DNA from: Taudactylus pleione
Lineage: Eukaryota; Chordata; Amphibia; Anura; Myobatrachidae
Assembly (NCBI GenBank): GCA_031769625.1
Contig: JAUIMM010000636.1
Span: 4,791,501 to 4,855,500, forward strand
Reading direction: 5' to 3'
Length of the DNA: 64,000 nucleotides
This document shows, piece after piece, positions 11,070 to 22,374 of the stretch (its first letter is position 1; the number at the start of each line of letters is the position of its first letter). The notes below the pieces were generated by a model that was not told the DNA's origin, did not search any database, and was given only the letters and a program-made list of their open reading frames with translations. The position numbers and the translations under genes were made by a program.

Positions 11070-11730
11070 AGGGGGCTAACTACTGGGGACAACTACAGGG
11101 AGCTCACTACTGGGGGCAACTACAGGGGGCTCACTACAGGGGGCTCACTACTGGGGGCAACTACAGGGGGCTCACTACAGGGGGCTCACTACTGGGGGCA
11201 ACTACTGGGTGCAACTACAGGGGGCTCACTACAGGGGGCTCACTACTGAGGGCAACTACAGGGGGCAACTATGGGGCACAACTACAGGGGGCACTGGGGC
11301 ACAACTACAGTGGGCACTACCTGAAGGGGCACAACTACAAGGGGCACTACCTGAAGGGGCACAACTACAAGGGGCACTGCAAATGGGCACAACTACAGGG
11401 GGCACTACTTTAATGGGCACAATTACAGGGGGCCCTGCATAATGGGCACTACTACAGGGGGCATTGCATAAGGGGCACTATTACAGGGGGCATTGCATAA
11501 GGGGCACTAGTATAGGGGGCATTGCATATGGGGCACAACTACAGGGGGCACTACTTTAATGGGCACAACTACAGGGGGCCCTGCATAATGGGCACTACTA
11601 CAGGGAACATTGCATAAGGGGCACTATTACAGGGGGCATTGCATAAGGGGCACTAGTATAGGAGGCATTGCATTTTGGGGCACAATTACAGGGGGCACTG
11701 TATAAGGGGCACTAACTTGATACACACAGT
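11070..11730. repeat. G-rich minisatellite in hAT A
   Basis: Irregular units of about 18-36 bp built from GGGGGCTCACTACTG, GGGGCAACTACAG and GGGGGCATTGCATAAG. The same GGGGC-ACTACT theme fills hAT elements B, C and D. All open frames here follow from the repeat. Confidence 0.85.
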
Positions 11731-11864
11731 TTACAGGTTATAAACTATGTTCCCAATAATCTGGTTCCACACGGACATAAAAATTGTGCAACCTAACTTG
11801 AGCTGAGGTGACAGACTGGCAAGAGAAGAGAGGAGGGTTGGTGAAGTAGATCTGTCAGGGTGGG

Positions 11865-12250
11865 ATGTAATGGGCATTACTGTTTGGCATAATGTGTATT
11901 TGGCATTACTGTGTGCACAATGTGCTATTAGGTGCATTACTGTGTGGCATAATGTGTAAGGGCATTACTGTGTGACATAATGTGTTGTATGTGGCATTAC
12001 AGTGTGGCATAATGTGAAATAGGGGCATTACAGCATGGCATAAATTTGTTATAAGGGCTTTACCGTATGTCATTATGTGTTATACGTGGCATTATTGTGT
12101 GGCATGTGTAAGGGGCATTGCTGTGTGGCATAATGTGTTGTAAGGGGCATTCTGAGGTGGGATAATGTGTTGTAAGGGGCATCCCGGTGTGGCACACTGT
12201 GTTATAAGTGGCATTACTTAGTGTGTCATAATGTGTAAGGCACGTTGCTG
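11865..12250. repeat. Second minisatellite in hAT A
   Basis: Units of about 28-40 bp containing GGCATTACTGTGTGGCATAA followed by TGTGTTATAAGG. The reverse-complement form of this array, GTAATGCCCTGTATAACACA, occurs at 13085-13300 in hAT D. A and D therefore carry the same two arrays in opposite orientation. Confidence 0.8.
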
Positions 12251-12364
12251 TATCATGTAACCACACACCTTAAACGTCGTCTTTGGGTGTGTTTGATCTT
12301 TGGGCGGGGGGAGGCGCTTGAAACTTTTTTGGCATGGGGAGCAAAATTTATATTTACGCCACTG

Positions 12365-12628
12365 AGGGGAGGTGACAGAAGATGATCACAAAGGAGGGAG
12401 GGCCGGAGGGGAGGCAATCTGGGCAGCATGAGGGAGCATGAAATGTAGAAATGGATCTCAGATCTGTAACTTGTTTAGAATATAGAGCAAACAAACCGGG
12501 ATAAAACTAACAGGCGGCCGTCATACTGTGTAGTGCTCCATGAATTCCAGAACCTTGGATGGCGCCCTCTGTCCATTTTGGCGCCCTGAGCTCGTGCTCC
12601 ACTGGAACCACCCTCGCTACTTCCCCTG
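12365..12628. other. No recognised feature
   Basis: Sequence between hAT A and the satellite fragment; no gene or element signature was identified. Confidence 0.4.
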
Positions 12629-12804
12629 TATACAGGAGACACTGGATATGGTCTGTGCCGCCGAGATGACACAAGCAGCAGGAGACACTGGAGTACGGCT
12701 TGTGCCGCCAAGATGACACATGCGGTAGTATGCTGGTATGCGTATGCAGGAGACGCTGGATATGGTCTGTGCTGCCAAGATGACACAAGCAGCAGGAGAC
12801 ACCC
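12629..12804. repeat. Short block of the 67-bp satellite
   Basis: About 2.5 units of the satellite at 8865-9690, with GACACTGGATATGGTCTGTG and GCCGCCAAGATGACAC. It ends just before the left target duplication of hAT D. Similar joins suggest it broke off from the main array or was captured. Confidence 0.8.
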
Positions 12805-12822
12805 AAGACAGGCTGAGGTACT

Positions 12823-14215
12823 CAGGTTCTAGACATTGTGTAGCTCAGGGCGAAAGTTCACAGTTGCGCCCCCCCAAATAAAAACAAAACAACTTTTTGT
12901 AGATGACGTTCCTCTGCACGCGCTGAAAGCACATGCGCTTCTGGAAAGGGGGCGTGTCCTTGCGGAACACCCCCAATTCATCACACTGTGGGGCGTACCC
13001 AGTACTTATGAAGGTGCTGGGCTTCCCCCAAGCTCTCCCCTCGTGGCGAATAATTGCCATGTGCAGCAATGCACCTTACACTGTAATGCCCTTTATAAAT
13101 ACATTATGCCACATGCAGTAATGCCCTTTATAAACACATTATGCCACACGTAGTAATGCCCTGTATAACACATTATGCCACACGCAGTAATGCCCTGTAT
13201 AACACATTATGCCACATGCAGTAATGCCCTGTATAACACATTATGCCACATGCTGTAATGCCCTGTATAGCACATTATGCCACATGCAGTAATTCCCTTT
13301 ATAATATAGTATCCCCAATTCAAATTACACATTAGTCCCTTATTCATGTTATGACACACAGTGGTGCCCCTTTTACACAATGCCCAAATTAGTTCCCCTT
13401 ATACACAAGGCCCACAGTACTGACTAGTAGTGCCTCTAATACAATGCCCACAGTAGTAGTGCCCACATTAGTAGTGCCCCAGTAATAATGCCCCTATAGT
13501 AGTGCCCACAGTAGGAATGCCCCCTATAGTAGTGCCCAAAGTTGGAATGCCCCCATTAGTGCCTCCTATAGTAGTGCCCCCAGTAGGAATGCCCCCTTAT
13601 AGACATGTCCCCAGTAGTAATACCCCCTTGTAGACATGCCCCCAGTAGTAATGTCCCCTTATAGACTTGTCCCCAGTAGTAATGCCCCCTTATAGACATG
13701 CCGCCAGTAGAAATGCCCCCTTATAGACATGCCCCCAGTAATAATGCCCCTTTATAGACATGCCCCCAGTAGTAATGGCCCTTATAGACATGCCCCCAGT
13801 AGTAATGCCCCTTATAGACATGCCCCCAGTAGTAATGCCCCCTTATAGACATGCCTCAGTAGTAATGCCCCATATAGACATGCTTCGAGTAGTAATGCCC
13901 CCCCTGTAGACATGTCCCCAGTAGTAATGCCCCCTCATAGACATGCCCCCTTATAGACATGCCCCCAGTAGTAATGCCCCCTTATAGACATGTCCCCTCC
14001 TCTGGAGTGAGCTTCGGCTGCCTTTGCAGGGAGGGAGCCGGGTGCCCACTGATAACAAATATCAGCGGGCGCCCAGCAACGCGGGGGGGACCGGCGCTGT
14101 TTTTTTTTATTATGGGATTTTATTTTTTATTCACCTTCTGGGGACTCAGTGGCACCCTCTAGGGGCTGGCGCTCCAGGCGACTGCCCTGTTAGCCCACCC
14201 CTAGAACCGCCACTG
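12823..14215 (-). mobile_element. Non-autonomous hAT element D, inverted relative to A
   Basis: Exact 8-bp duplications GAGGTACT lie at 12815-12822 and 14216-14223. The right end, CTAGAACCGCCACTG, is the complement of a CAGTGGCGG hAT terminus; the left end CAGGTTCTAG is a shortened version. Inside are the two arrays seen in element A, here on the opposite strand. No transposase was found. Confidence 0.85.
13070..14010. repeat. Minisatellite arrays in hAT D
   Basis: 13070-13310 carries GCCCTGTATAACACATTATG units. 13380-14010 carries CCCCAGTAGTAATGCCCCCT and TATAGACATG units of about 30-32 bp. The second is the complement of the GGGGGCATTACTACTGGGG theme found in hAT A, B and C. Confidence 0.85.
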
Positions 14216-14223
14216 GAGGTACT

Positions 14224-14545
14224 AGACACTCAATTAACAGGATGCTTAAACCAGAACCGGAAACATGTGAAACTCTATCACCGGCATCTGAGCAGCCTCT
14301 GCAATAGCATGCAAAAGCCACAGGAGCCAATGTGGACAGACAGCCGGTGGGAGCAGTTCAGTGATCAATTGCCCGACGTTTGCAATGCCTGGAGATGGCA
14401 ACGCGGCAGCTTGTAACACATACAAGCACTTATAATTGAATTTTCTGGGCTTTACATCTTTAGTGTCTAACGCAGTATTCCCAGCAATTTAACTGGTACA
14501 CATTCTTAGAACAGTTTTGTGGTCTGCGCTGTGTTACCTCACAGA
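14224..14545. other. No recognised feature
   Basis: Unremarkable sequence between hAT D and a MITE. Confidence 0.4.
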
Positions 14546-15055
14546 GGGCCTGATTCAGCAAGGATCGCTATTGCTAAAGTGTACGCAGGCAGCCGTTTGC
14601 AGTGCACAAAGACACCACTGTGATCACGGAGACCACGCAGAGCCATTGCAGAGTGATTGACAGGCAGTGAGCGTTTGGGGTGGTGACAGGGAGGTTGTCA
14701 GAGAAACACAGGCGTGCCTGACCATTTGAACGCCGTTGCATGGGCGTGCATAAATTAGCCATTGTGATTGTATACGCAGCTTAAGTACTCACTGCGTGCA
14801 ATGAAGTTAGCAATTTCTAAGTAAGGTCAGAGCTGCTGTAATTCTGAGTGAGGGACCGATGTTACTCGATGTTACCGATGTTTGTGAAGGTTTGCAAAGT
14901 ATTATGGATGTCAGATAGCGGTAGTGAGAGGCCATGGGCGTCTCTATGCTTGCAGTGCGATGGCATTGTGATTGCATTTATTAGCATTTTCACAGCAGAC
15001 CTGCATGTGATTACGGAACTGCGATCGCAATAGCGATTCTTGTTGAATCAGGCCC
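14546..15055. mobile_element. MITE, GGGCCTGATTCA family
   Basis: A 510-bp element with ends GGGCCTGATTCAGCAAGGAT and TTGTTGAATCAGGCCC. Exact 3-bp duplications AGA sit at 14543-14545 and 15056-15058. The subterminal GATCGCTATTGC / GCAATAGCGATTC extends the inverted repeat. No coding sequence. Confidence 0.85.
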
Positions 15056-15058
15056 AGA

Positions 15059-15426
15059 TATCCCCCAAGCCAGGAAGATTGACAGGCAGAAGCATTTGGG
15101 GGCGGTGCGGGGATGGGGATGGCCTGCATTCCAGGATGGGAGGGACAAGGCCGGGGTCTGCAGTGGTGGGTTTAATTTCATGCCTTGCAGCTGCCAGGAC
15201 CCAGCCAGGCTGTGGTAAGCGCCAGCTACTGTAGCCTGGCCAAAGGAGTAATGGTTGCGATGGTGATCCCAGGCTTTGACCTCAGTCACAGCGCTGTAAT
15301 CACAGATGCAGCAAGGAGGTGTCTGTTTCCTACAGACACTTCCTTTTGTATTAGCATTTGAGGTGAACGGATTGCACAGTCACTTGTGTGCGGCTGTGTA
15401 ATTCCATCCATCTATGAATCAGGCCC
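15059..15426. mobile_element. Partial MITE, same family
   Basis: Only the right terminus (ATGAATCAGGCCC at 15414-15426) is present. The body shares GGTTGCGATGGTGATCCCAG-like sequence with other copies. The left end is missing and begins at the duplication of the neighbouring MITE. Confidence 0.6.
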
Positions 15427-15549
15427 TCAGTTGAGAGCTTGGCTGCATTAGCTTCTTAAGCTACTACTAGGAAATAAAATTCAGACTTTAAATTCTGTAG
15501 CATTACCATAGCGAACTCTTCATCACCTAATTGGACTTCTACAGACATT

Positions 15550-16098
15550 GGGCCTGATTCAGACCCACTCGCGAGCGGCTGTCCGCTCGCAAGTGGGTCG
15601 ATGTTATGGACTGAGCATGTGCACGACGGAGGGAGCTCCGTCGTGCGCATGCGCCAGACGCGACGAGCGAAGGAAAGTCCTTCGCTCGTTGTGTCCGATC
15701 AAAGGGGGCGTGCTGTCAATGTTGATTGACAGCACGCCCCCTTTGGTGGGCGTGCCGGGGGCGTGCCTCCCTGACGGGGGCGTTCCCACGGGAACGCCTC
15801 CCGTCAAAAGCCGGCCCACTGACATCACTAGTGATGTCAGTGGGAGTGATTTTGGCTCTGATAGAGCCAAAATCACTCCGGAGCTTGCGGTTGAAAACCT
15901 CAACTGCAGGCTCCGGCTCGCAAATTCGATGGTCGCGATGGTCTCGACCATCGCGACCATCACAATGCACGCTCGTATAGCCTGTGGGTGGTGACCCACA
16001 GCTATACGAGCGTCCAGGAGGATGCTCCATGAAAATGGAGCCCGGCCCTCATTCAGAGCGTGCGCTCTGCTCAGAGCGTACGGCTCTGAATGAGGGCC
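15550..16098. mobile_element. MITE, GGGCCTGATTCA family
   Basis: 549 bp with 3-bp duplications ATT at 15547-15549 and 16099-16101. It is built of stacked foldbacks: CGCTCGCAAGTGGGTC near the left end, CACTGACATCACTAGTGATG near 15820, and ATGGTCGCGATGGTC with its complement near 15930-15962. The open frames on both strands (for example 15548-15994) are by-products of the palindromes. Confidence 0.85.
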
Positions 16099-16412
16099 AT
16101 TAACTGCTGAGATATGGACATTTTTTCAATATAGTTACTCATACTTGTGCATTCACAATTTGCTGAGCCATTGGTAACAATATAGCTGGGCTTATCTGTA
16201 TTTATCTTAGATTAATTATTCTTATGAGACCTATATTCTTATACCCTGTCTGCAGGGAAATCCACATGTCACATGCTCATGTTCCTGTAAATCATGGAAT
16301 AAACATGTTGTTCCATCCTAAACCTATGGTTCCAATGGCTGTCACCTGGATTAATAGTAACTTTCCACAGTCTCTCATTCCTAAATTCCATTGTGAATTT
16401 CCATGTGACATA

Positions 16413-17018
16413 GGGCCTGATTCACTACAGATCGCTATTGCGATCGCAGCTGCGATTACACATTCAGGTCTGTTGCAAAAATATGCTAATGAATGCAATC
16501 GCAAATCCATCACATGGCCAGCAGAGAGATGCCCACTACCGATATCTCACATCCGTAATACCTTGCAATCCTGCGTATACATCGGTAACATTGAGTAACA
16601 TCGGCCACTCGCGCACAATTACAGCAGCTCTGACCTTACTCAGAAAGTGCTAACCTCATTGCACGCAGTGAGTACACAAGCTGTGTATGCTGTCGCAGTG
16701 GCTAATTTATGCATGCCCAAGTAACGGCGTTCAAACGGACAGGTACGCCTGCGCTTCTCTAACCACTCCCACGTCCCACTCCCAAACACTGACCTCCCGT
16801 CACTCACTCTGTGATGGCTTTGTATCTGTGTAGGTGATCACAGTGCGATCACAATCCTAACTCACGCACGTGCACTGCAGTGCTTACGCATGCGCAGTCT
16901 GCACCATCGGCCAATCTGTGTACGCTGTTGCAATTGCGATCCGTAATGAATGCGGATCGCAATTGCAGTGGATGGTGCTACTGTGTAAATGCTGTATGCT
17001 GAATTAGTCTGCAGGCCC
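16413..17018. mobile_element. MITE, GGGCCTGATTCA family (diverged right end)
   Basis: The left end GGGCCTGATTCACTACAG leads into GATCGCTATTGCGATCGCAG. The right side has GCGATCCGTAATG, GCTGAATTAG and CAGGCCC at 17013-17018 with a few extra bases in the terminus. No matching 3-bp duplication was seen, so the right boundary is less certain. Confidence 0.6.
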
Positions 17019-18297
17019 GTTTTCACATGTGGCTTTCTATGACGCTTATAGTTCCTGGGCCCATAACCTGTTGATATGTGTGTACTATTTGTGGTATAAA
17101 AGTATACACCAGCAGAATCAGCACATGAAGTGGGTCACGTAGTGAGACTTAACTAGGGTTTCAAGTTTATTGTAGTGTCCAGATGTATAGCCATACTCAC
17201 AGTAAAAATAACAGATAGCGAAGGTGAAGTGGAACATACAGTGCACAGTCATGTATATGTAGCAGTGTGCAGGATAGCACAGGGTCTCCCCGAAGCTGGG
17301 TACTACACATCCATGCAGTACCATGACACTCAAACACAGTGACACGATGGTGCCACCCATCTGTAGTAGCACTGTCGGCTGTCATCTTAGTAAAGGACCT
17401 TGGCCTTAGTAGCAGACATCAGGAGCGCACTCCTTTACCAACAAAACGGTGAGCATGCGCAGTGTCAGATTCCTTGGAGGGGTCTTCCAGAAATATGAAA
17501 GGCTCCTCTGATATACCCGGGATGTAACTAGCAGAGACATCGGTTCTCGCAACTGCTATCCCTGACTTACATTTAGTTAATAGTCGGGAGACTTCACTTA
17601 AAAATGAAAAAGTCTTTGACGATACGGACTAATTATAGGCCCCTTTATAGGTTCTAGGTAATATGTGGAATCTTTATCATCTTTTCATACCAGAAGTGTA
17701 AAGAACAAGCAAGAAACAACATAAGCAGAAATAGTGCAGGTGTACATAATGTCATTAAAGTGAATATGGAAAATAGAGTTTCAGCCCCATCCAAAGGCTC
17801 AAAGAGAATATGAAACAACAATATTAGTTGTTTCTATGCAAAACTGCATCATGAATTGACGGGGAAAAAACAAATCTATCACCTGTATGCCAGCAATATT
17901 AATCTTTTTGAGAAGAATAGCATTGTGATTAATAGGAGCTAGTTTGATGCTTTTCACCTGTGAAATGAGGAGGTCATGTTTCAGATCACTGTGTGGATAG
18001 ACGACAAAACCACAACTGCAGCAATGATACTATGCCTGCAGGACTGATTTATGAAGCATTTATGAATCTTTACTGCCATTACAAAGCCAAACTCTGGTTT
18101 TGCAATTGTAGCAAAAGACCACCTCATTTATCAACAGCTCATGCACACCATAGCAATATGCCTTACACACATGCTAAGCAGTGATGGACTTTTAGACAAA
18201 TACTGTACATGCTATAGTGGGATTCATTATTCACGCTTTGAGATAAATGCTCAAGAGTTAAAAATCAATAGGATTCCCAATATATTTAAAAAAATAT
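17019..18297. other. No recognised feature
   Basis: About 1.3 kb of AT-rich sequence. Short open frames on both strands show no recognisable domain. Confidence 0.45.
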
Positions 18298-18949
18298 ATA
18301 TATACTAGGGGTGTGCACCGGCCACTTTTCGTGTTTTGTGTTTTGGTTTTGGATCTGGATCTTTCTTCGTGTTTTGGATCTGGATTGGTTTTGCCAAAAC
18401 CACCCTTCCGTGTTTTGGGTTCTGGGTTTTGTGTTTTGGATCTGTATTTTTTTGAAAAAAAGCATAAAAACAGCTAAAATCACAGAATTTGTAGGTTTTT
18501 CTGCTCCTATGCTATTATTAACCTCAATAACCATAATTTCCACTCATTTCCAGTCTATTCTGAACACCTCACACCTCACAATAGTGTTTTTATGTCCAAA
18601 AGGTTGCACCGAGGTAGCTGGATGACTATGCTAAGCGACACGAGTGGGCGGCACAAACACGTGACCCATCTAGGCGTGAAACTGCAGTGGCAGACAGGAT
18701 GGCAGTTTGAAAAACTAGGCCCCAAACTGTACATAATGCAAAGAAAAAAAAGAGGTGTAAGATGGAATTTTCCTTGGGCCCTCCCACCCACCCTTATGTT
18801 GTATAAACAGGACATGCACACTTTAACAAACCAATCATTTCAGCGCCAGGGTCTGCCACACAACTGTGGCTGAAATGATTGGTTCGTTTGGGCCCCCACA
18901 AAACAAGCTGGCAATTAATCTGTCCCTGCACAAACTGGCTCTACGGAGG

Positions 18950-19035
18950 CAAGATGTCATCCTCATCCTCCTCATCCACCGATTCCTCACCCTCTTCAGT
19001 GTGTACATCCTCATCCTCACAGAGTATTAATTCGT
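18950..19035 (-). repeat. Acidic/serine low-complexity stretch in hAT transposase region
   Basis: TCATCCTCATCCTCCTCATC-type sequence encodes runs of Asp/Glu on the minus strand, beyond the C-terminal transposase motif. It is probably the degenerate tail of the transposase gene. Confidence 0.4.
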
Positions 19036-19100
19036 CCCTGCTGGAACCACAGGTCCCTCTGTACGTTCTGGAGGCTGGTCTCCCTGGAAGAGTTGATAAT

Positions 19101-19310
19101 TCATTTTATGAACATCATCTTCTCCACATTTTGTGGAAGCAACCTCCTACACCTTTCGCTGACAAGGTTCCCGGCTGCACTAAACACTCTTTCGGAGTAC
19201 ACACTGGAGGGGGGGCAACTCAGGTAAAATAGAGCCAGTTTGTACAGGGACCTCCAAATTGCTTCTTTTTCCTGCCAGTACAGGTACGGACTGTCTGACA
19301 TGCCTACTTG
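19101..19310 (-). pseudogene. hAT transposase, C-terminal dimerisation region
   Basis: The minus-strand frame reads YLYWQEKEAIWRSLYKLAL, then PPSSVYSERVFSAAGNLVSE and RRLLPQNVEKMMFIK. This is the conserved hAT dimerisation domain with the SERVFSAAG block, in the form found in ZBED-type transposases. The N-terminal side of the same open frame (to 19397) runs into the 137-bp tandem repeat, so the catalytic core is missing from this position. The complete protein would bind the terminal repeats and cut out the element. About 70 of the roughly 600 residues of a typical hAT transposase remain. Confidence 0.85.
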
Positions 19311-19330
19311 GATGCTGGCATCGATGTAAT

Positions 19331-20060
19331 CCTTTAACAGACAGACGCACGCTTGTCGCTGCTGCTTTGAGGATGCAAGTGCGGCTACAGCCCACACAAT
19401 TCACAAAGACAGAAAAAAAAAAAGAATATTTTTATTGTTTGTGTAGCACACTTTGAGGGTGTCACCACCCTTTAACAGACAGACGCACGCTTGTCGCTGC
19501 TGCTTTAAGGATGCAGGTGCGGCTACAGCCCACACAATTCACAAAGACAGAAAAAAGAAGAATATTTTTATTGTTTGTGTAGCACACTTTGAGGGTGTCA
19601 CCACCCTTTAACAGACAGACGCACGCTTGTCGCTGCTGCTTTGAGGATGCAAGTGCGGCTACATCGCACACAAGTCACAAACACATTAAAAAAATATTTT
19701 TTTATTTTTTGGAGCACTTTGAGAGTTACAACACCCTTTAACAGACAGATGCACGCTTGTCGCTGCTGCTTTGAGGATGCAAGTGCGGCTACAGCCCACA
19801 CAATTCACAAAGACAGAAAAAAAAGAACAATATTTTAATTGTTTGTGTAGCACACTTTGAGGGTGTCACCACCCTTTAACAGACAGACGCACGCTTGTCG
19901 CTGCTGCTTTAAGGATGCAGGTGCGGCTATAGCCCACACATTTCACAAAGACAGAAAAAAAAGAACAATATTTTAATTGTTTGTGTAGCACATTTTGAGG
20001 GTGTCACCACCCTTTAACAGACAAACGCACGCTTGTCACTGCTGCTTTGAGGATGCAGGT
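19331..20060. repeat. 137-bp tandem repeat inside the hAT element, six units
   Basis: CCTTTAACAGACAGACGCAC recurs at 19331, 19469, 19605, 19735, 19873 and 20011 (spacing 130-138 bp). Each unit has CTTGTCGCTGCTGCTTTGAG and TCACAAAGACAG followed by an A-rich run and TTTTTATTG. The array separates the two transposase fragments. Open frames in it are repeat artefacts. Confidence 0.9.
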
Positions 20061-20388
20061 GGAATCTAGACGGGATTTGGAACCGAGGACACACTACCTC
20101 CATCAATTGTCTAAATCCCACTGCACTAATGGCGGATACCGGACGCACGTCTAACACCAACATAGCAGTCAAGGCCTCAGTTATACGTTTTGCTTCAGGA
20201 TGACTGCTGTCGTACTTCATCCTCATCGCTAGGGACTGTTGGAGGGTCAATTGTTTAGTAAAAGTAGTGATGTTCCTACTTCCTCTCTGGGATGATGAAC
20301 AACTCCCAGCAGCAGCAACAGCACTAGGAGGAAGTGGTTCTTGATCTTTCCCTATTTTATTTTTATCGGAGAAAGTTTGGTCCTCCAT
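20050..20388 (-). pseudogene. hAT transposase, N-terminal part after the BED finger
   Basis: The minus-strand frame starts at the ATG at 20388 (MEDQTFSDKNK). It passes through a Ser/Ala-rich linker, then ITEALTAMLVLDVRPVSAIS and GFRQLMEVVCPRFQIPSR. The last two blocks are the characteristic region following the BED zinc finger in ZBED-type hAT transposases. The BED finger itself is not seen, and the frame ends in tandem-repeat sequence. Together with 19101-19310 it shows where the transposase gene lay. The central DDE-containing part has been replaced by the repeat array. Confidence 0.8.
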
Positions 20389-20479
20389 TTATGTTATATT
20401 GATATATACGTGCGGCTAAAGCGCACACAAACACAGAAAATATTTTTTTATTTTTGCTGGAGAGTAGTGCACTTTGTGG

Positions 20480-20985
20480 GTTACACCACCCTTTAAGAAA
20501 TGAGCCAGCCGGCTCTTTACTTATGGGACACAGGCGCACGCTTGGCGCTGCTCCTTTGTTGATGCACGTGCAGCCACAGTGCACACAAGTCACAAACACA
20601 GAAAATATATATTTTTTAGTTTTGGAGTGTACTTTCGGGGGTTACAGAACCCTTTACCGGTCAAGCCAGCCGGCCCTTTACTTATGACACAGGCGCATGC
20701 TTGGCACTACTTTGTTGATGCACGTGCGGCTACTGCGCACACAATTCACAAACACAGAAAATAATTTTTTTTTTGGTTTGGACTGGAGTGTACTTTGGGG
20801 GTTACAGCACCCTTTAACGGTCAAGCCAGCCGGCCCTTTACTTATGACACAGGCGCACGCTTGGCACTACTTTGTTGATGCACGTGCGGCTACTGCGCAC
20901 ACGATTCACAAACACAGAAAATATATTATTTTTTTAGCACTTGGGGGGAGCACCCTGATGGACAGAGCACCCCCTAGATAACACT
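20480..20985. repeat. About 165-bp tandem repeat inside the hAT element, three units
   Basis: AGCCAGCCGGCCCTTTACTT followed by GACACAGGCGCACGCTTGG occurs near 20502, 20665 and 20824. Each unit continues with TTGTTGATGCACGTGCGGCT and a TCACAAACACAGAAAATA tail. It is related to the 137-bp array through the GCGCACGCTTG core. Confidence 0.85.
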
Positions 20986-21517
20986 ACAGCACCCCTTTAG
21001 GACTGGGACACTGCACAGGACTTTGGAGTGTACACAGCCCCTATGGAGAACTGACTGCACAACACAGTCCAGCCAGCCCCTATGGACTTTGAAGTAGTGG
21101 ACACAGCCCCTATTAACAACAGCAGCACAGCACAACACAGCCAGCCCCTATGGACTTTGAAGTAGTGGACAACAGCAGCACTACACTACACTACACTACA
21201 CAGCCCTAACTCCCACCCTCCCTCTTCACTGTCCACAGCCGAGTGAGAAAATGGCGCCGACGCGGGTACCTTATATAGGATCCAAAACCCGCGAGACTCG
21301 GAAGGCGGGATGATGACGTTTTGCCTCGAATTCAGATCCGAATCAGGCGGGAAAAGTTGAGCCTGACTCGGATCGGACTCGGATCGGGGGGGCTCGGGGG
21401 GGTTCGGATTTCAGAAATCCGAACCCGCTCACCCCTAATATATACATTGATTCTCTAGAGTCTAGACTAACCATTTTTAAGTAAGGAATTAACATATGCA
21501 TTTTGTAGTCCTGACAT

Positions 21518-21841
21518 CATAGTTGCCAACATTCAGCTCCATCCTTCCGGGAGGGAGCTGAATCTCTGCATACAGCGGGGGACATGGCTAGGCGATTATA
21601 AAGTATTTGGGGGCCGTGCCGGGGGCGTGACCGCGCGATCGCTTCATCGTGGCCCGCCCCCTCTTTACAATGATGAATTTAATGGCAATGTAAAGCAGGG
21701 GGCGGGGCCACAATGACGTGATTCAACGCAAAACACGTCACCGCCCTCCCAGCTGCAGGGGTTTCTATCATTACTGCGGGGGGGAGCCGGGATAGGTCAG
21801 CGGCCGCCAGGAGGCTTGCCTGCCTTTCCGGGGGGCCGGAC
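21518..21841 (-). mobile_element. hAT-like MITE (CATAGTTGCCAAC end), truncated
   Basis: Same family as the complete copy at 31626-31991, in opposite orientation. It starts CATAGTTGCCAACATTCAGC and contains TTCCGGGAGG, a GGGGGCGGGGCCAC body and the complementary TTTCCGGGGGGCCGG. The second terminus is missing. Confidence 0.7.
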
Positions 21842-21965
21842 AAAGAAAAATACTTAAAATTACAATTAAAATTATTTAGCTACTTAAAAGGTCCCCTTAT
21901 GAGCAGCAGATTTATAATAGCTGGGTGTACAGAACTTTTTCCTCATTGCCAGAGTTATAATTCTA

Positions 21966-22374
21966 AAGCTGGGTACACACTGACAGATATATTGGCCGAT
22001 CAATTGATCGGCTAATATGTCTGTTGGCTGTCGGCCGGTGTGTACTCATGATATGTCGGTGAACGTCGTCGTTCATGACATATCGCATTGGCTGTGCTGC
22101 ACAGCTGATGGACAGATATGTTTGCAGACATATCTGTCCATTGGCAAGTATGTACGGGCGGTCTGCAGACCACCAACACACACACACAGCGGCAGCCACG
22201 GGGAGGGGGGTGGACAACACAGGGGACACGCCCCCGACATGCCCCCTGGCCCCCGGGACCTGCGGGCAGACACAGATGATGGCCGTTCAGTGTGTATGAA
22301 CAACCATCATCTGCAGATATATTTGCAGATCACTCGATCTGCAGATATATCTGTACAGTGTGTACCCACCATTA
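21966..22374. mobile_element. Palindromic MITE (TGGGTACACACTG ends)
   Basis: The left end AGCTGGGTACACACTGACAG and the right end CTGTACAGTGTGTACCCACC are near-complements, with internal GATCAATTGATC and paired ATATATCTG tracts. About 410 bp, non-coding. Open frames in it come from the inverted repeats. Confidence 0.75.

Larger units (their letters stand above)
10662..12364 (+). mobile_element. Non-autonomous hAT element A
   Basis: Its ends are CAGTGGCGTAACTAC and the complementary TTTACGCCACTG. Flanking 8-bp direct repeats AAGGGAGG (10654-10661) and AGGGGAGG (12365-12372) agree at 7 of 8 positions. Both features are diagnostic of the hAT superfamily. The left 380 bp is closely similar to element C at 43 kb, including a long palindrome with a TGACGTCA core and the sequence GAGCGGG...GGTAAGT. 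The remainder is two minisatellite arrays. No transposase is encoded. Confidence 0.85.
18306..21437 (-). mobile_element. hAT transposon with transposase remnants (3.1 kb)
   Basis: Exact 8-bp duplications ATATATAC lie at 18298-18305 and 21438-21445. The short terminal inverted repeats are TAGGGGTG and CACCCCTA. The left subterminal region is a GTTTTGGATCTGGAT-rich stretch shared with the 9.8-kb element at 32.2 kb; the right subterminal GAACCCGCTCACCCCTA is likewise shared. Transposase fragments are on the minus strand at 19101-19310 and 20050-20390, separated by a 137-bp tandem array. The element is a deleted relative of an autonomous hAT. Confidence 0.88.

Noticed and set aside
15548..16030. 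Overlapping frames of 80-150 codons on both strands
   Set aside because: Explained by the palindromic MITE at 15550-16098; no domain is recognisable.
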